Source of the DNA: Lycorma delicatula
Taxonomy: Eukaryota; Arthropoda; Insecta; Hemiptera; Fulgoridae
Assembly (NCBI RefSeq): GCF_047948215.1
Contig: NC_134458.1
Location: 141,464,036 to 141,528,035 of the forward strand
DNA length: 64,000 bases
Reading direction: 5' to 3'
Shown: piece after piece, positions 11,791 to 23,200 of the stretch
Numbering within the stretch: the first letter of the stretch is position 1
Layout: each line of letters begins with the position of its first letter
Program-made: the position numbers and the translations under genes
The notes under the pieces: generated by a model
Told to the model about the DNA's origin: nothing
Seen by the model: the letters and a program-made list of their open reading frames with translations, nothing else
Databases searched by the model: none

Positions 11791-12293
11791 AATTCCAAAA
11801 TGATTTTTTTAAAAATTATAAACCAATCTGTAAAATCATTAAACATATATAAAAATTAGCATAAATTTAATTCCATATTAAAGATACATTTTATATCTTG
11901 CCATCTTTACTATACAGAAATTCAAGATATTAAAAATAAAAATAGAAACAAAGAAAACCATATGATCATGTTGAAACCAAACCTGTAATTACTATTTTTT
12001 TATATAAGCAAATAATAATAAAAGTTTTTTTTCTTGTTTTTATCTGACCAATTAACATAATGATACACTATTAGTCAATTCAAATTGAAGTATGCTTTCA
12101 TCAGACAGTTATTGAGCCAGAAAAATAAGGATCTGCTTCAAAACAGATAATAAAATCCTCACAAAACTACATTTGGTCCTTTTCTTTTTTTAAAGTTTTA
12201 ATTAATAAAGTTGGAGTTTGACTTTTGTCAAAATCATCTTCATAAAGTGCACAATGCATCAATCTTGGTTGATAAAGCTTAAAGCTCAATGAC
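11791..12293. other. Intergenic sequence, nothing recognised
   Basis: AT-rich sequence between duplication unit B and the 282-bp tandem duplication. No open frame, RNA gene or transposon recognised. Confidence 0.5.
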
Positions 12294-12881
12294 TAGTATC
12301 TTTTCCAAACCTATTGTGCTACTGTGGGTATTTCTACCTAAAAGAGGTTTTCTAGTTGGCAGTTGAGGGCTCTTTGGTAATATATCCTCAACAAGTTTTC
12401 TGCTTTATAAAATGCAACTAGTTCTAGTACTAACAGACTAAAGACTACTAGACTACTGTTAGCAGCAGTATCCTACTCCTTTTTTCACCAAAAATGAAAC
12501 ATAAAAACTCAAAAAATACTAAACAAGAGCTGAATAGTAATTATTATATAACTAAGTAACTAGTATATCTGTTTTTCTGGGCCTATTGTGCTGCTGTGAG
12601 TATTTCTACCTAAAAGAGGTTTTCTAGTTGGCAGTTGAGGGCTCTTTAGTAATATTTCCTCAACAAGTTCTTCATTTTCTAAATTGCAACTAGTTCTAGT
12701 AGTAACAGACTACAGACTACTATACTATTGTAAGCAGCAGTATCTATTCCTTTTTACATCAACATTGAGACATAAAAACTTTCTTCTTTTGATTGTGTCA
12801 AAAAGCCATAATTCTCACTATAAATACAAAAGATTACTGAATAGTAATTATTATATAACTATGTAACTAGTATATCTGTTG
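12294..12881. repeat. Tandem duplication, two ~282-bp units
   Basis: CCTATTGTGCT at about 12310 and again at 12592 starts long similar stretches. Both include TATTTCTACCTAAAAGAGG, TTGGCAGTTGAGGGCTCTTT, TGCAACTAGTTCTAGTA, GCAGCAGTATC and the closing GAATAGTAATTATTATATAAC. Copies differ by substitutions and small indels. The duplicated unit has no evident coding capacity. Confidence 0.85.
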
Positions 12882-13909
12882 TTCAAGGCCAGTCCAAAGC
12901 CACAACAAAGCAAGTAATTACTTAGGGTTGCAAAATTTTGAGGGGGCCATTTCAGTTCTGAATATAGGTTTCCATCATCTTATGGAAAAATAAATTTAAA
13001 ATCAAGTTCTGATTTTTATTTTTTCCAATTGGCATAGACACATATCAGAAAAACTGAATTATGAACTTAATATTCGAATATACAGTTAATATATCTGGAG
13101 CATGTCTAAATAAATAACTATGGTAACTCAAAACGAACTGTCACAAAATAACCACACAAAAAAAACAAACAATTAAGTTCGTTGTATTTAGTTAGTTAGT
13201 CAGCTTGACTTCAATGGCGTAAAAATTAAAATCTAGGCGATGGACATGTTGTTTCATTTCCAAATTCCCATCAATGTAGATGTTGATACTTAAAACATAG
13301 TTTATTTTTTAACCATAATAGTACATTATATTTTCAAAACAATCATTCTTAGGTAATTAAATGCTACGCAATGTATTTTTTGTCTGTCAAAAATAGACAT
13401 AAATTATGAGTACATATTATTATGAGTTGTAATAGATCAATTCATAAATTTGTCAGACAGTTATTAGTAGATTACATTTCTACTATTTTAAGAAAAACAT
13501 AGTGATAATCAATCATATTGACAAACTTTAATTTTTGTAACAAACTGCAACAAATTATACAGTAATGACACTCCTGTCAGAAGTGTATGATGATGTGAGG
13601 TGTGGATTTTTCACTTTGCTGTAGGGCTGTTGCTATGGTACATAATAGTTAGCCTTAAATTTCAGCAATGTAGATGTGTTTTTAACTGCCAAAGTGTGTT
13701 TTACACATTTTTACATTTGAATATATTCAGCACTATTAAATATCTATTCATTAAATACCCTGTTGTATTGAGTGTCGTGGGTATCTTTTATGAAAATAAG
13801 TAAATAATGAAGAAGCTTAATTGAAACAATCTTGATAAGAACTTTTCTTCTGAAATGAGTCCTAGTGCTATGATTTTTCAAATGATAAACTTTTGTGTCA
13901 TAGGGCAAA
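12882..13909. other. Intergenic sequence, nothing recognised
   Basis: AT-rich sequence between the tandem duplication and the hAT remnant. A 67-codon frame at 13600-13803 (+) is hydrophobic and low complexity with no recognised similarity. Confidence 0.5.
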
Positions 13910-15780
13910 ATGTATGGTCAAAAACGACAAAAACATTTTGGAGATGCTTATAAAAAGAAATGAGAAAATAGACAGAAAAATTTACAAAAATTATCAGGTT
14001 CTGTTGATAATTATCTAGCAAATATAAAGAGAAATGAAGAAAATGTAATTGAACAAGTAGACAAAGAAACAGCAACAAGTACTGAATGAAACAAATCGCA
14101 ATTTAGTACAGAAAAAAACTCTGAGGAAGAAATTTTGAAGGAATGTTATTTTAACGAGAAAAAGAAATCTGAGAGTAAAATATTAGATATTGAATCAGAT
14201 CCAGGAAAATGGCCAGTGATGATTATTGATGAATTACAGACCAGAGTTGTTCTTAAAGAGCCCAGTAAAACTGATCCAGTATTCCAATATCCTGCTAATG
14301 ATTCTCATTGTAGATTTATGCCATCTTGCATAAATAAAACATTGAAAAAGAGATAAACATTTTTTTAAATCCTGAATAACTATATTCTGCAGTCAACAAT
14401 GCTATATTTTGATACTGCTGTCAACGATTTAGTAATTCTAACATTCTTTTGATATCATCTGGTTTTAATGTTGGTGTAATTTGCATCAGCATTTAAAAAT
14501 CATAAAACTTAAAAAACCATAAGGCATCATTAACAAAATGGATTGAACTAACAATTAGATTAAATTGTGATAAGAGAATTGATGCAAACCAGCAATGCTT
14601 AATAAATGCAGAAACTGCCTGTTGGGAAGCTGTCTTGAATGATTAGTGGCAAGAGTAAATTTTTTAGCAGAACAAACTTGCATTTCATGGTACATCTTAT
14701 TTGTTATATGGAAACAATAATGGAAATTCTCTAAAACTGGTTGAAGTAGTGGCACAATTTGATAACATAATGAAAGAGCATTGTCAAAAGATTAAAAATT
14801 AAAAGGTTATTAACGTTTTTTCTGGTGTGCAAAACTACAGGAGAAGCTCTTACAAATAAAATATTAGAAACATAGATACATATGGAATCTCTTTAGCAAG
14901 TAACATGTCCAAGGGTATGATAATGGTGCAAATATGAGAGGAAAAAATGCAGGCGTGCTGAAAAGAATTTTATATTTAAATAATCATGTTTTTTTTATGC
15001 CTAATTACTTCACATTCAATGAAAATTAGTGATGTGTCAAAATCATCAAAGGAAGTTATTTTATTTTTTGGGACAGTTCAGTCAATTTATAATTATTTTA
15101 GTAATTCCACACGTCGATGGGCAGGCAATTTTGAAAGTACTTTTAAAGATGATGCTTAAACCATTGTCCACAACCAGATGGAAAAGCAGAAATGATGCAA
15201 TTACACCTTTAGATATTCAGTTGGAGAAATTTATGACAGTTTATTTGAAATATTCATTTGATTTTTAATTCAAAATAGAATATTTCTTTTACATGCTGGA
15301 CATTGTTCACAGATCACTAGAAGAAAAATGTTATCAATTAAATGAACACATTGAAAAATTTTTGTATGAAACTGGGAATTTAAACCAAAGCTTTATGAAA
15401 CAACAGCTTCTCCAACTCTGCCAAGATTTTTATTTAGCTTTGAGTGGTAATACAGATGCCATCACTGATTGTATTGAACTCTAAGATGAATAGTTATTTT
15501 TATCAAATTTTCTCACCCTGAACATGCCACCAATAGAAATACTAGAATTAATTCTAAAAAGTTTAGCGCCAAATATTTTTGTGGTTCTGAGAATTCTGTT
15601 AACAGTGTCAGTAGCAGCAGGGGAGAGAATTTTCTCCAGATTGAAATAAATAATAAAAAATTAATTGAGAACACAATTTTCAAAGTCAGTTGTCAGGACT
15701 AGCTAAAATTTCAATAGAGTCAAATAGCTAAAACTTTCAATTTTGCACAGCTACTAAAAGACTTTGCATTAAAGAAGCTG
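13910..15780 (+). pseudogene. hAT-type transposase remnant (ZMYM1-like)
   Basis: Successive broken plus-strand frames follow the order of hAT proteins annotated as zinc finger MYM-type 1-like. First a lysine-rich N terminus (MYGQKRQKHFGDAYKKK, 13910 on), then DIESDPGKWPVMIIDE and CRFMPSCINKTLKKR (14135-14356). Next KEVILFFGTVQSIYNYFSNS in shifted frames (~15050), LKPLSTTRWKSRNDAI (15150-15210), then a C-terminal dimerisation-like stretch, LLTVSVAAGERIFSRLK (15595-15650). Between 14360 and 15000 little of the domain is readable, suggesting deletion or heavy decay. Many stops and frameshifts make it inactive. Confidence 0.7.
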
Positions 15781-16615
15781 AAATGTTTTTAAAGTTTTTA
15801 ATTTACTTTTTTTATTTTTTGACATATATTGATATACTTTATTCTTAAATAATAAATGTAACTTCGATTTTGTTTTCAAAATAAAAAAATGTAGGACTTC
15901 CTTTAATTTCTTCTTTTCATCTGCAATACAGATTATTTATTTTAGATAGATTTAGATAAAAATGGTCAAATTCTAATAATCTGACATGAGTACCAAAATA
16001 TAGATGACTACAAAAAGTTTACTTAGAATGGCAAATAAGTTCTGGCCAACCCTGCTGTAGATTACTACCAATGCCACAAAACCAAACTTACTACTTACTG
16101 CAGAATGTTAGCCCTACAGCAGAAACTGACTATTAGCCCAAGTAAAAAGTGTAACATAAAATATGTTTTTTTTTTACAAAATCAATTTTTTCTTCAAAAA
16201 TATTTAGTATAAGTGAAAATTCACATTCTAACAGGGAATACATGCTGACACCAATGTGGATGGGTTCTTGATCCTTCCAGTCATGGTAGGCTGCCTCAAA
16301 TAAACTTATGAGGTCAATAAAAAAGAGTATAGTTATAATAAAATGTTTGAGTGCAGTCTTACAGTAAAAAAGTAAATAATCATATACTCCACTCAAAAAA
16401 AAAATAATGAAATTTATATATAATTTTTTTTTAATATTATTATTATATATATAAATTTTAACAATCTAAGAAATTTCAAAAACATCTGATGAAGCTATAT
16501 GCAATGTGAAAGCACTATTTGAGAAAATTTTTAAGGAATAAGAAGCAAATAATATTTTTATTTTATTTTTTTGATAGTATATATATATGAATATAAAATA
16601 TATCTTTTTTATTTT
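15781..16615. other. Intergenic sequence, nothing recognised
   Basis: AT-rich sequence after the hAT remnant. An 87-codon minus-strand frame (16133-16396) has no recognisable similarity. Confidence 0.45.
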
Positions 16616-16619
16616 TATT

Positions 16620-16790
16620 TTTTTTGGGGGGATAATTATTAATTCACCATAGAAGCTTGAAGCTTATACATGGTAATATGAAATGGAAATTCTGTAGCAT
16701 ATAAAAAATGCCATGCCTGACCAGGATTCAAACCCAGGACCTCCAGATAAAAAACCACCAAGATACTACCACTCTGCTACAGAGATCAGA
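16620..16790 (-). repeat. tRNA-derived SINE, second family
   Basis: On the minus strand from about 16790 there is GTAGCAGAGTGGTAGTATC (A-box like) followed by GTCCTGGGTTTGAATCCTGG (B-box like). A non-tRNA body then runs to an AT-rich end near the GGGGGG/CCCCCC tract at 16625. Spacing of the two boxes fits an RNA polymerase III internal promoter. It does not resemble the SINE at 8488-8770. A tRNA gene is unlikely because an acceptor stem does not close. Confidence 0.6.
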
Positions 16791-16810
16791 AAAATATATA
16801 TATAATTATA

Positions 16811-16844
16811 TTGTGTTGCTAAGTACTTGCTCTTAGCAACACAA
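16811..16844. repeat. Perfect inverted repeat (13-bp arms, 8-nt loop)
   Basis: TTGTGTTGCTAAG (16811-16823) and CTTAGCAACACAA (16832-16844) are exact reverse complements, about 210 bases upstream of the start codon of the right PLB-like gene. Confidence 0.8.
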
Positions 16845-17054
16845 CACTTCCTTTCATAATAATACTGTTTCATTTTTAAGTCTTATCTAAGAATGAATTA
16901 TCTAATACACTACGAATCCACTTAATATTATAATCAATTAAATATTGGATTTTTTATTTTAATGTTTCTGTTTCAATAACATTATAAAATCAGTGAAGTG
17001 ATATGTATCTAAACCTATTGAATAAGTACTTTTAACTATAACACAATAAGTAAA

Positions 17055-17275
17055 ATGTTATTTAAATTCATAACAGTAACATTAATTCTACAACCTTATT
17101 TAATAACAACATTAATAGCATTAAAAGAAAATCAATTCATAACGGATGGTGATAACAATGTAGTTAACTTTAAACAAAATTTAAATTCTGATGGAAATAA
17201 TGTAAGAGTAGAGACAAAAAAGAACAATGAAATTGTTTCCTATGCACAGCTTAGACGAACAGGAAATTTGACAGG
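17055..17275 (+). CDS. Right PLB-like gene, exon 1 (signal peptide)
   Basis: ATG at 17055 follows an in-frame TAA (17049-17051 area) and opens a hydrophobic stretch (MLFKFITVTLILQPYLITTL) typical of a signal peptide. It continues through AQLRRTGNLTG to the donor GT at 17276. Ends in phase 2; the split codon makes Gly with exon 2. Confidence 0.88.
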
Positions 17276-20200
17276 GTAATGTATATTATACTATTTTTAA
17301 TGTGTTTTTTTTTTATTTTAGTTAATTAACTCCCAAACGCACTAATAAGATCTAGTCTTGCAGTATGCAACATACAGCAAATCCATAACTTAATTTAACT
17401 TTAACAAAACTTTTTAAGTTTATTAATGTTAAGTTTAATACTATCACCAATTATGAGTATTTTTTCATTCTTCCATCAAATGAATTTTTCTTGTAAAGAT
17501 TTTTTCACTGGTAAAAATTGTTTATGTAGTTATTCCCTTTGTGTCTTTCATTCAAAATTTTGTATCTTTTCAAGTAAATCACTACAGTTTTTACTGGATC
17601 CAAAGAACAGTTCAAATACAAATAAATATACAGTAAAAATATTTTTAATAAAAACTAGTAATAAAAAATTTGGATAAAATTATTCATTGATCATAATCCT
17701 GCATTAGGTAGCAAGAATCTAATAAATAAAATCAATAGAAACCTGATTAAAAGTATATTCATGACAGATTCTTTTATATACAACCATATATATTAATTCA
17801 TTCAAAAATTATGTTTAAATTAAAAAATAATTGTATAACATATTATATTTTAGATGGAATATTATTAAAACATGGACGAATCCAAACATGGATAGTAATG
17901 AGACATCATACTATGTTGGTCTAGATGAAGGAAGTTTGGGCACTGACATAACAGCACAGTATTGGTTCAATACAGTTCGTACATTTTGTGATAATCAAGA
18001 AGAAATTTGTAATAAAATAAAACATTTTATAAAAGAAAATACAGTATGGGTTGAAGACATGATAAAGAAAAACATACATGAAAGTGAATATTGGTGGCAA
18101 GTATGTATTTATAACCACTTATTTACTTTCATTTTACTAACAGTATAACCTAAATTATTCTTAGATTGACAGTGAGATGACAATTCAAAATTATAGAAAA
18201 GTACATTATCACATAAGAGAGTAATTTTATACTTACAAGTACAGTTTAGAAATTTATTTAACTTTTTACACAGGGGTTCCAGAATTTGATTCTATACAAA
18301 ATGGCAAAAATGTTATATTCTCCATACATAGTTTTAGATTTATGAGAGCACTATTTTTAACAAATAAAAAAGGTTGCAAATTCAGATTACAAGGTCCAGC
18401 ATTGATGCACTCCATTTACTATTTGTTACCTATTTATTAAAGTAACAATAAATTTCATATACATAATTTGAAATCAAATTTAAGATTATTAAAAATTATA
18501 AACAATTCTTATTAAGATTAAGTAACTATTACAGAACATAAACTAGCACTCTTTGGAATGTAGGAATATATATTAATTTATTTCACAGTTTTGCTAATTA
18601 ATTTTGAATGAAAACAAACAGAATATCATTACTTCTGGCTATAAATAATTATACTGCTACAATCCAATATTAAGTAATTATAATGACAAATAAAAATATC
18701 TTTAAATATTTTATCTGACCTCGTAGTTTTGTATTTAATACATATTTCACTGATTTAAGATGAAAGAAATCTATAATGGAACTACCAGAGAAACTTCTAC
18801 TACAAAAGATAAAATTAATCATCAAAATTGATTCATTTGATTGTAAGGTTTGAATTGGAAAAACAAATTAATCACATAGTACTGTGAAAACATATTTAAT
18901 AGTATTCTTAGACAGATATACGTACAATACGAATTTATTTATATATAAAAGAATTAGTAATAATGTTAGCTCTAACACATCTCAATTCCCCCCCGAGGGG
19001 AGAACATCCCACCTCGTAGCATGTCCGGTCGCTACACCACCCCCTCCGTTCCTAGCCAGTAGTGGCTTTAACGGAGGACATCTTCTCATCCTCAAACTGA
19101 TTGCGCACCACAGCTTTCAGTCCAGGCCCCGCAGAAATGCCACCGATGCAGATGCCCCGAGGGACATCTGCATCGGTAAAGTTCACCCCGAGATAGATTT
19201 ACGTGTTTATGCTTTCAGAATGAAGACAACGGACACCTGCAGCTACCCTGCCCTCAGTAACTAAGCTAGAAGCCTAACCGTGGAATGAGGACCCCGCGCC
19301 TAGTCCTAACTATTAAAGAGCCAATTTCTGAATGTCTCAGATTCGTACTAACAGCCTCAATAACAAACTTTCCCACTAAAGTTTAGACACAGCGAAATTT
19401 AGACCTAGTTCCCTTAAGAACCCCGTTTAATACTCAAAATGAGTTTCTATCTGACTCCGCTCCGGTCCGCCCGGGAGAGGAGAATAAACGCCTACTCCCG
19501 CACAGCGCCATCACGGAGTCCCGCGTGACATTCACCATCTTTCGCAAACCGCCGTCAAGACCCCCTGTATACCACCAAAGCAGTACCCAGAGAAGCCCCG
19601 CCGACAGTGTCGTTAGCTCATAAATGCCCTCGTCGGAGCGCGATCGCACCCCCCGGGCAAGGATAACCACGCCCGTTGGCAGCGGCCGCAACTCCGCCGA
19701 CAACGTAATTCAATACATGACACCAAGTACATCTAACCGAGGCACGCTGCCTTAAGCGCCTACCTTCGGCCAGTCAACTGCCCAGGCGGTCCCTAGCCAT
19801 CCAAGTTCCTATCACCTACTAAATCCCTTCGGCAGCCCTGCTCAGGACGAGGAAGCGAAGGAAGCCACCAACTATTGTCCACTCTCAACGAGTCCTCCAG
19901 TTAACTCGTAGATCCAAAATAGAGTTTACTCTCTCGAGTTCCCTAGTAACTCTGGTACGCTCAGCTTCGTACCGGGAACATATGTGAAGGACATGGTCCA
20001 CGGTGTCATCGACTCTACAGTCCGGACAGAAGCCGGAATCGACCAACCTAAACCTTGCCAATTTATCCCAAAAGGCACCATGTCCAGAGAGGAACTGTGT
20101 AGTGTGCCGATTGGGGGATACCCAGCTAACCGCTCGCAACTCTCTAACATTGGGAAATATACCATGCGTGTAAAGACCTGTCAAAAGAAGTATTCCACCT

Positions 20201-23200
20201 ATCTTGCCAAGAGTCGAAACCTTGGTCTTCGATCTCACGCATACGTCCAGAAGTAAGAAGGCCTCCCTTCTTTGCAACATACCGCTGGCTACGTTCCGTA
20301 GCCGAAATATCAACAGGTTTGATGCCCGCGATCACAGTCCTGTAACCACCGACAACCGCTAACAAAAGAAGACGCTGGGCTCGTAATAGAATGTCCCTAT
20401 AGCATTGGTACCGCAAACGATGAGCCCAGACGGACGCAACGTACAACATAATGGCCTCGCAAACACCTTTGTAAAGAATCCGCATGGTACGGAAATTCAA
20501 CCCCCAATCGGGATGACCACTCTACGGACGCCGAAGAAAGCATCAACTGCTTTCTTCGCCACATACTGCAGGTGCTCCTTGAAGAGAAGCCTCTCATCAA
20601 GGATAACACCCAGATATTTTTGAAGGGTGACATACCCAATTGAACGACCGTCCATCACAACCCGCGGATGGCGAGTTGCAGCTAGACGGCCCTTCAAAAA
20701 CATCATAGTGGTTTTCTCCGCACTGAAAACCATCTTATGCTGAAGACTCCACAACCGCAAAATCCTACATGCCTGTGCCGCTCTGAGCTCAATCTCAGCA
20801 CGCGAGCCACCCTCAACCAGCAGCAGTCCATCGTTGGCATAAGCCACAACGCGACAGCCACCGGGCAAACGTAGCCGCATGAGAGAGTCAAACTCGATGG
20901 TCCAGACGAGTGGGCCTAATACAATGCCCTGTGGACATCCTTTTGACAGGGTCTTTCCTACTTGCGAACTGCCGTCACGAAGGACAACAGTTATTTCGCT
21001 GAAATAACTCGAGAGAGTCCTAATTTCATCCTGCGTGCAACCACGCTTCTGCAATTGAAACAAGGCAGAGGGCCACCACAAGTTATTAAATGCCCCGGAT
21101 ATGTCCAAGAAGACACCCGAGTACATATTTGCACTCACTGCCTGAAGCCAGATCCAGGACCCTAAGAATCGCATCCTCTGTACTCTTACCGGATCTAAAG
21201 CCATACTGGTCGTCCATCAGCATGTAATTCGAGGTCAGCCTACTATTAATGCGGAGGTAAAGTACCTTCTCGAAAATTTTTCCAACAACTGCTAAGAGCG
21301 TTAGAGGACGGTAAGAAGAACTAACGGTGGGGTCCTTGTCACCACCTTTGAATAACAGCTTCAAAATTCCACGCTTCCAGCAAGCCGGGAAATACCCGGC
21401 AAATAAACACCTATTGAACACCCTAGTCAACGGGCCAAAAATTACAGGCAGGGTGCGAACAAGGAGCTTCACCGTAATACCATCATATCCGGGGGCTTTG
21501 TTCCTAGCCAGGCTACAGATTACTTGGCGGACTTCCGCCTCAGCAATCTCCAAAGACACAGAGTCTGTAGTGAAATCCACAACCGCCGCTCGAACTCTCC
21601 GGTGATACGAGGTCTACGAACCTCGGTATCATCGGGGAGCAGATCGTCCATCAGAAGAGATAGAACACGATCTTTCTCAACTACAATGCTGTCTTGGGTC
21701 GAGAGAGCCGACGGAAGACTGACCTTTTTCCGCTTGTGACCAAGTACACGATAAACAACACCCCAAGGGTCTTTATTCCCTTGCTCTTGAACAAAAGAGC
21801 ACCAGGAATCTCGCTTAGAAGTCCTAATTCTATGAAAATACTCGTCCCTTTTCTGACGATACTCCGCAAACAAGGCCTCGCGCCGGTCAGGATCACGCGC
21901 ACGCTAAGCGGCTCTCCTGAGTCGGCCCACAGCCTACTTTATCGCAGTCAAGTCCCGAGACCACCAACCAGCTACTCTCTCTCGACCCGTACTCCGAGGG
22001 ATCGAGAGTTCTGCGGCTTCAACCACCGCAGAAGAGAAATTCTCTGCCAGGTTATCTAGAGGGACCTCGTCCAGGGTACGAGTGAACACCCGCATCCTGG
22101 CCGCAAGAATGTTAGAGAACTTGGGCCAATCCGCCCGCCTGTGCAAGAAGCGCCCCTGCTGAACAGGGGCGTCGGCCCTAAAGACATCGCGCAGCCCACC
22201 TATCCAATCAAAAACTATCAGCCGATGGTCGCTTTCGCAATCATCGACTACAGACCAGTTCTGAATCCTACCAAGGATATCCTTGCCTATGGTAACATCA
22301 ATGTTGGTACCCAGGAAGGTCCTCCGCAATCCCACCGCGCCGGCGAAGGTAGCCAACTCGCCGGCGACATTAAACACCTCAAAACGGTGCTGCGCGATGA
22401 AGCCTTCTAGCAATTCTCCGCCGTCGTCTGTGATCCCACTGTGCCAAAGAAGCGATTTGGCGTTCGCATCAACTCCTATAAGAATAGGACGACCCGCTAT
22501 CAGCCTGATAATTCTATCCCATCTTTCCAAATGTAAATCAGTGGGGTCTCTGTACTGAAAGTACGAACTAACCACAACTAGGTCGAAACCATCCACAGCA
22601 AGCTTAACAACGACATGATGCGTGTCAGAAACTTGCCGTACAAAGACACTATCTATAGACTTCCTCCACAGAACGGCGGATTTACTTTCACCAACATGGA
22701 ACTTATTCCAGCCTGAAAAACCTGGCAGGTCACCCTTGACAACGTACGGATGTTGCAGAAGTAAAACATCGAGGCTCCGCTTTTCAACGACGTTACCTAA
22801 CTCCACTTGGACCGCATAGGCACCCTGGGCATTGAGTTGACCGAACCTAACCATCGAGCGAGTTGAAGTAGACCTCAACCGCTCTCAAATAGCTACCACA
22901 CTCCTTGCTATTGATGGAGTGCCTATGATTTTTGCGTAACCGCTTGCAGTTAACGCAGACCGGAGCCTTGACCTCGTGGGGCTTGGAAACCCTCACTAAC
23001 CGCCTTGAAAGCTTCTCTCAACTTGCCAAGTCGAGGGAGAATCGTCTTCCTCGCTCCCGAACTGACTCCGCCGGGAAGCGCTAGAAAATCTACCAAGTAG
23101 TCTAGGTCCTCCTGGACTACTTTCAACAACAGGGCAGAACTGCCAGGTCTTAGCTCTAACACAGTAAACGTCACATATGTAAATAATAAAATATTGTATC

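Larger units (their letters stand above)
18980..23149 (-). mobile_element. R1-like non-LTR retrotransposon, 5'-truncated
   Basis: A 4.17-kb block, clearly more GC-rich than the surrounding intron, lies between perfect 14-bp direct repeats. On the minus strand it has the end of ORF1 with a zinc-knuckle-like segment, a full-span ORF2 (endonuclease, reverse transcriptase, CCHC-like finger) and a 3' UTR. The 3' end is a C/G-rich stretch without poly(A). Endonuclease-RT layout, ORF1/ORF2 overlap and the 14-bp duplication fit the R1 clade. It is antisense to the PLB-like gene. It is broken in the ORFs and truncated within ORF1. Confidence 0.88.

Noticed and set aside
16680..16790. Possible tRNA gene (A and B boxes on the minus strand)
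   Set aside because: No closing acceptor stem and a non-tRNA tail follows; better explained as a SINE.
20405..22819. Plus-strand frames of 65-121 codons across the intron 2 R1-like element
   Set aside because: Antisense shadows of ORF2 with no recognisable similarity.
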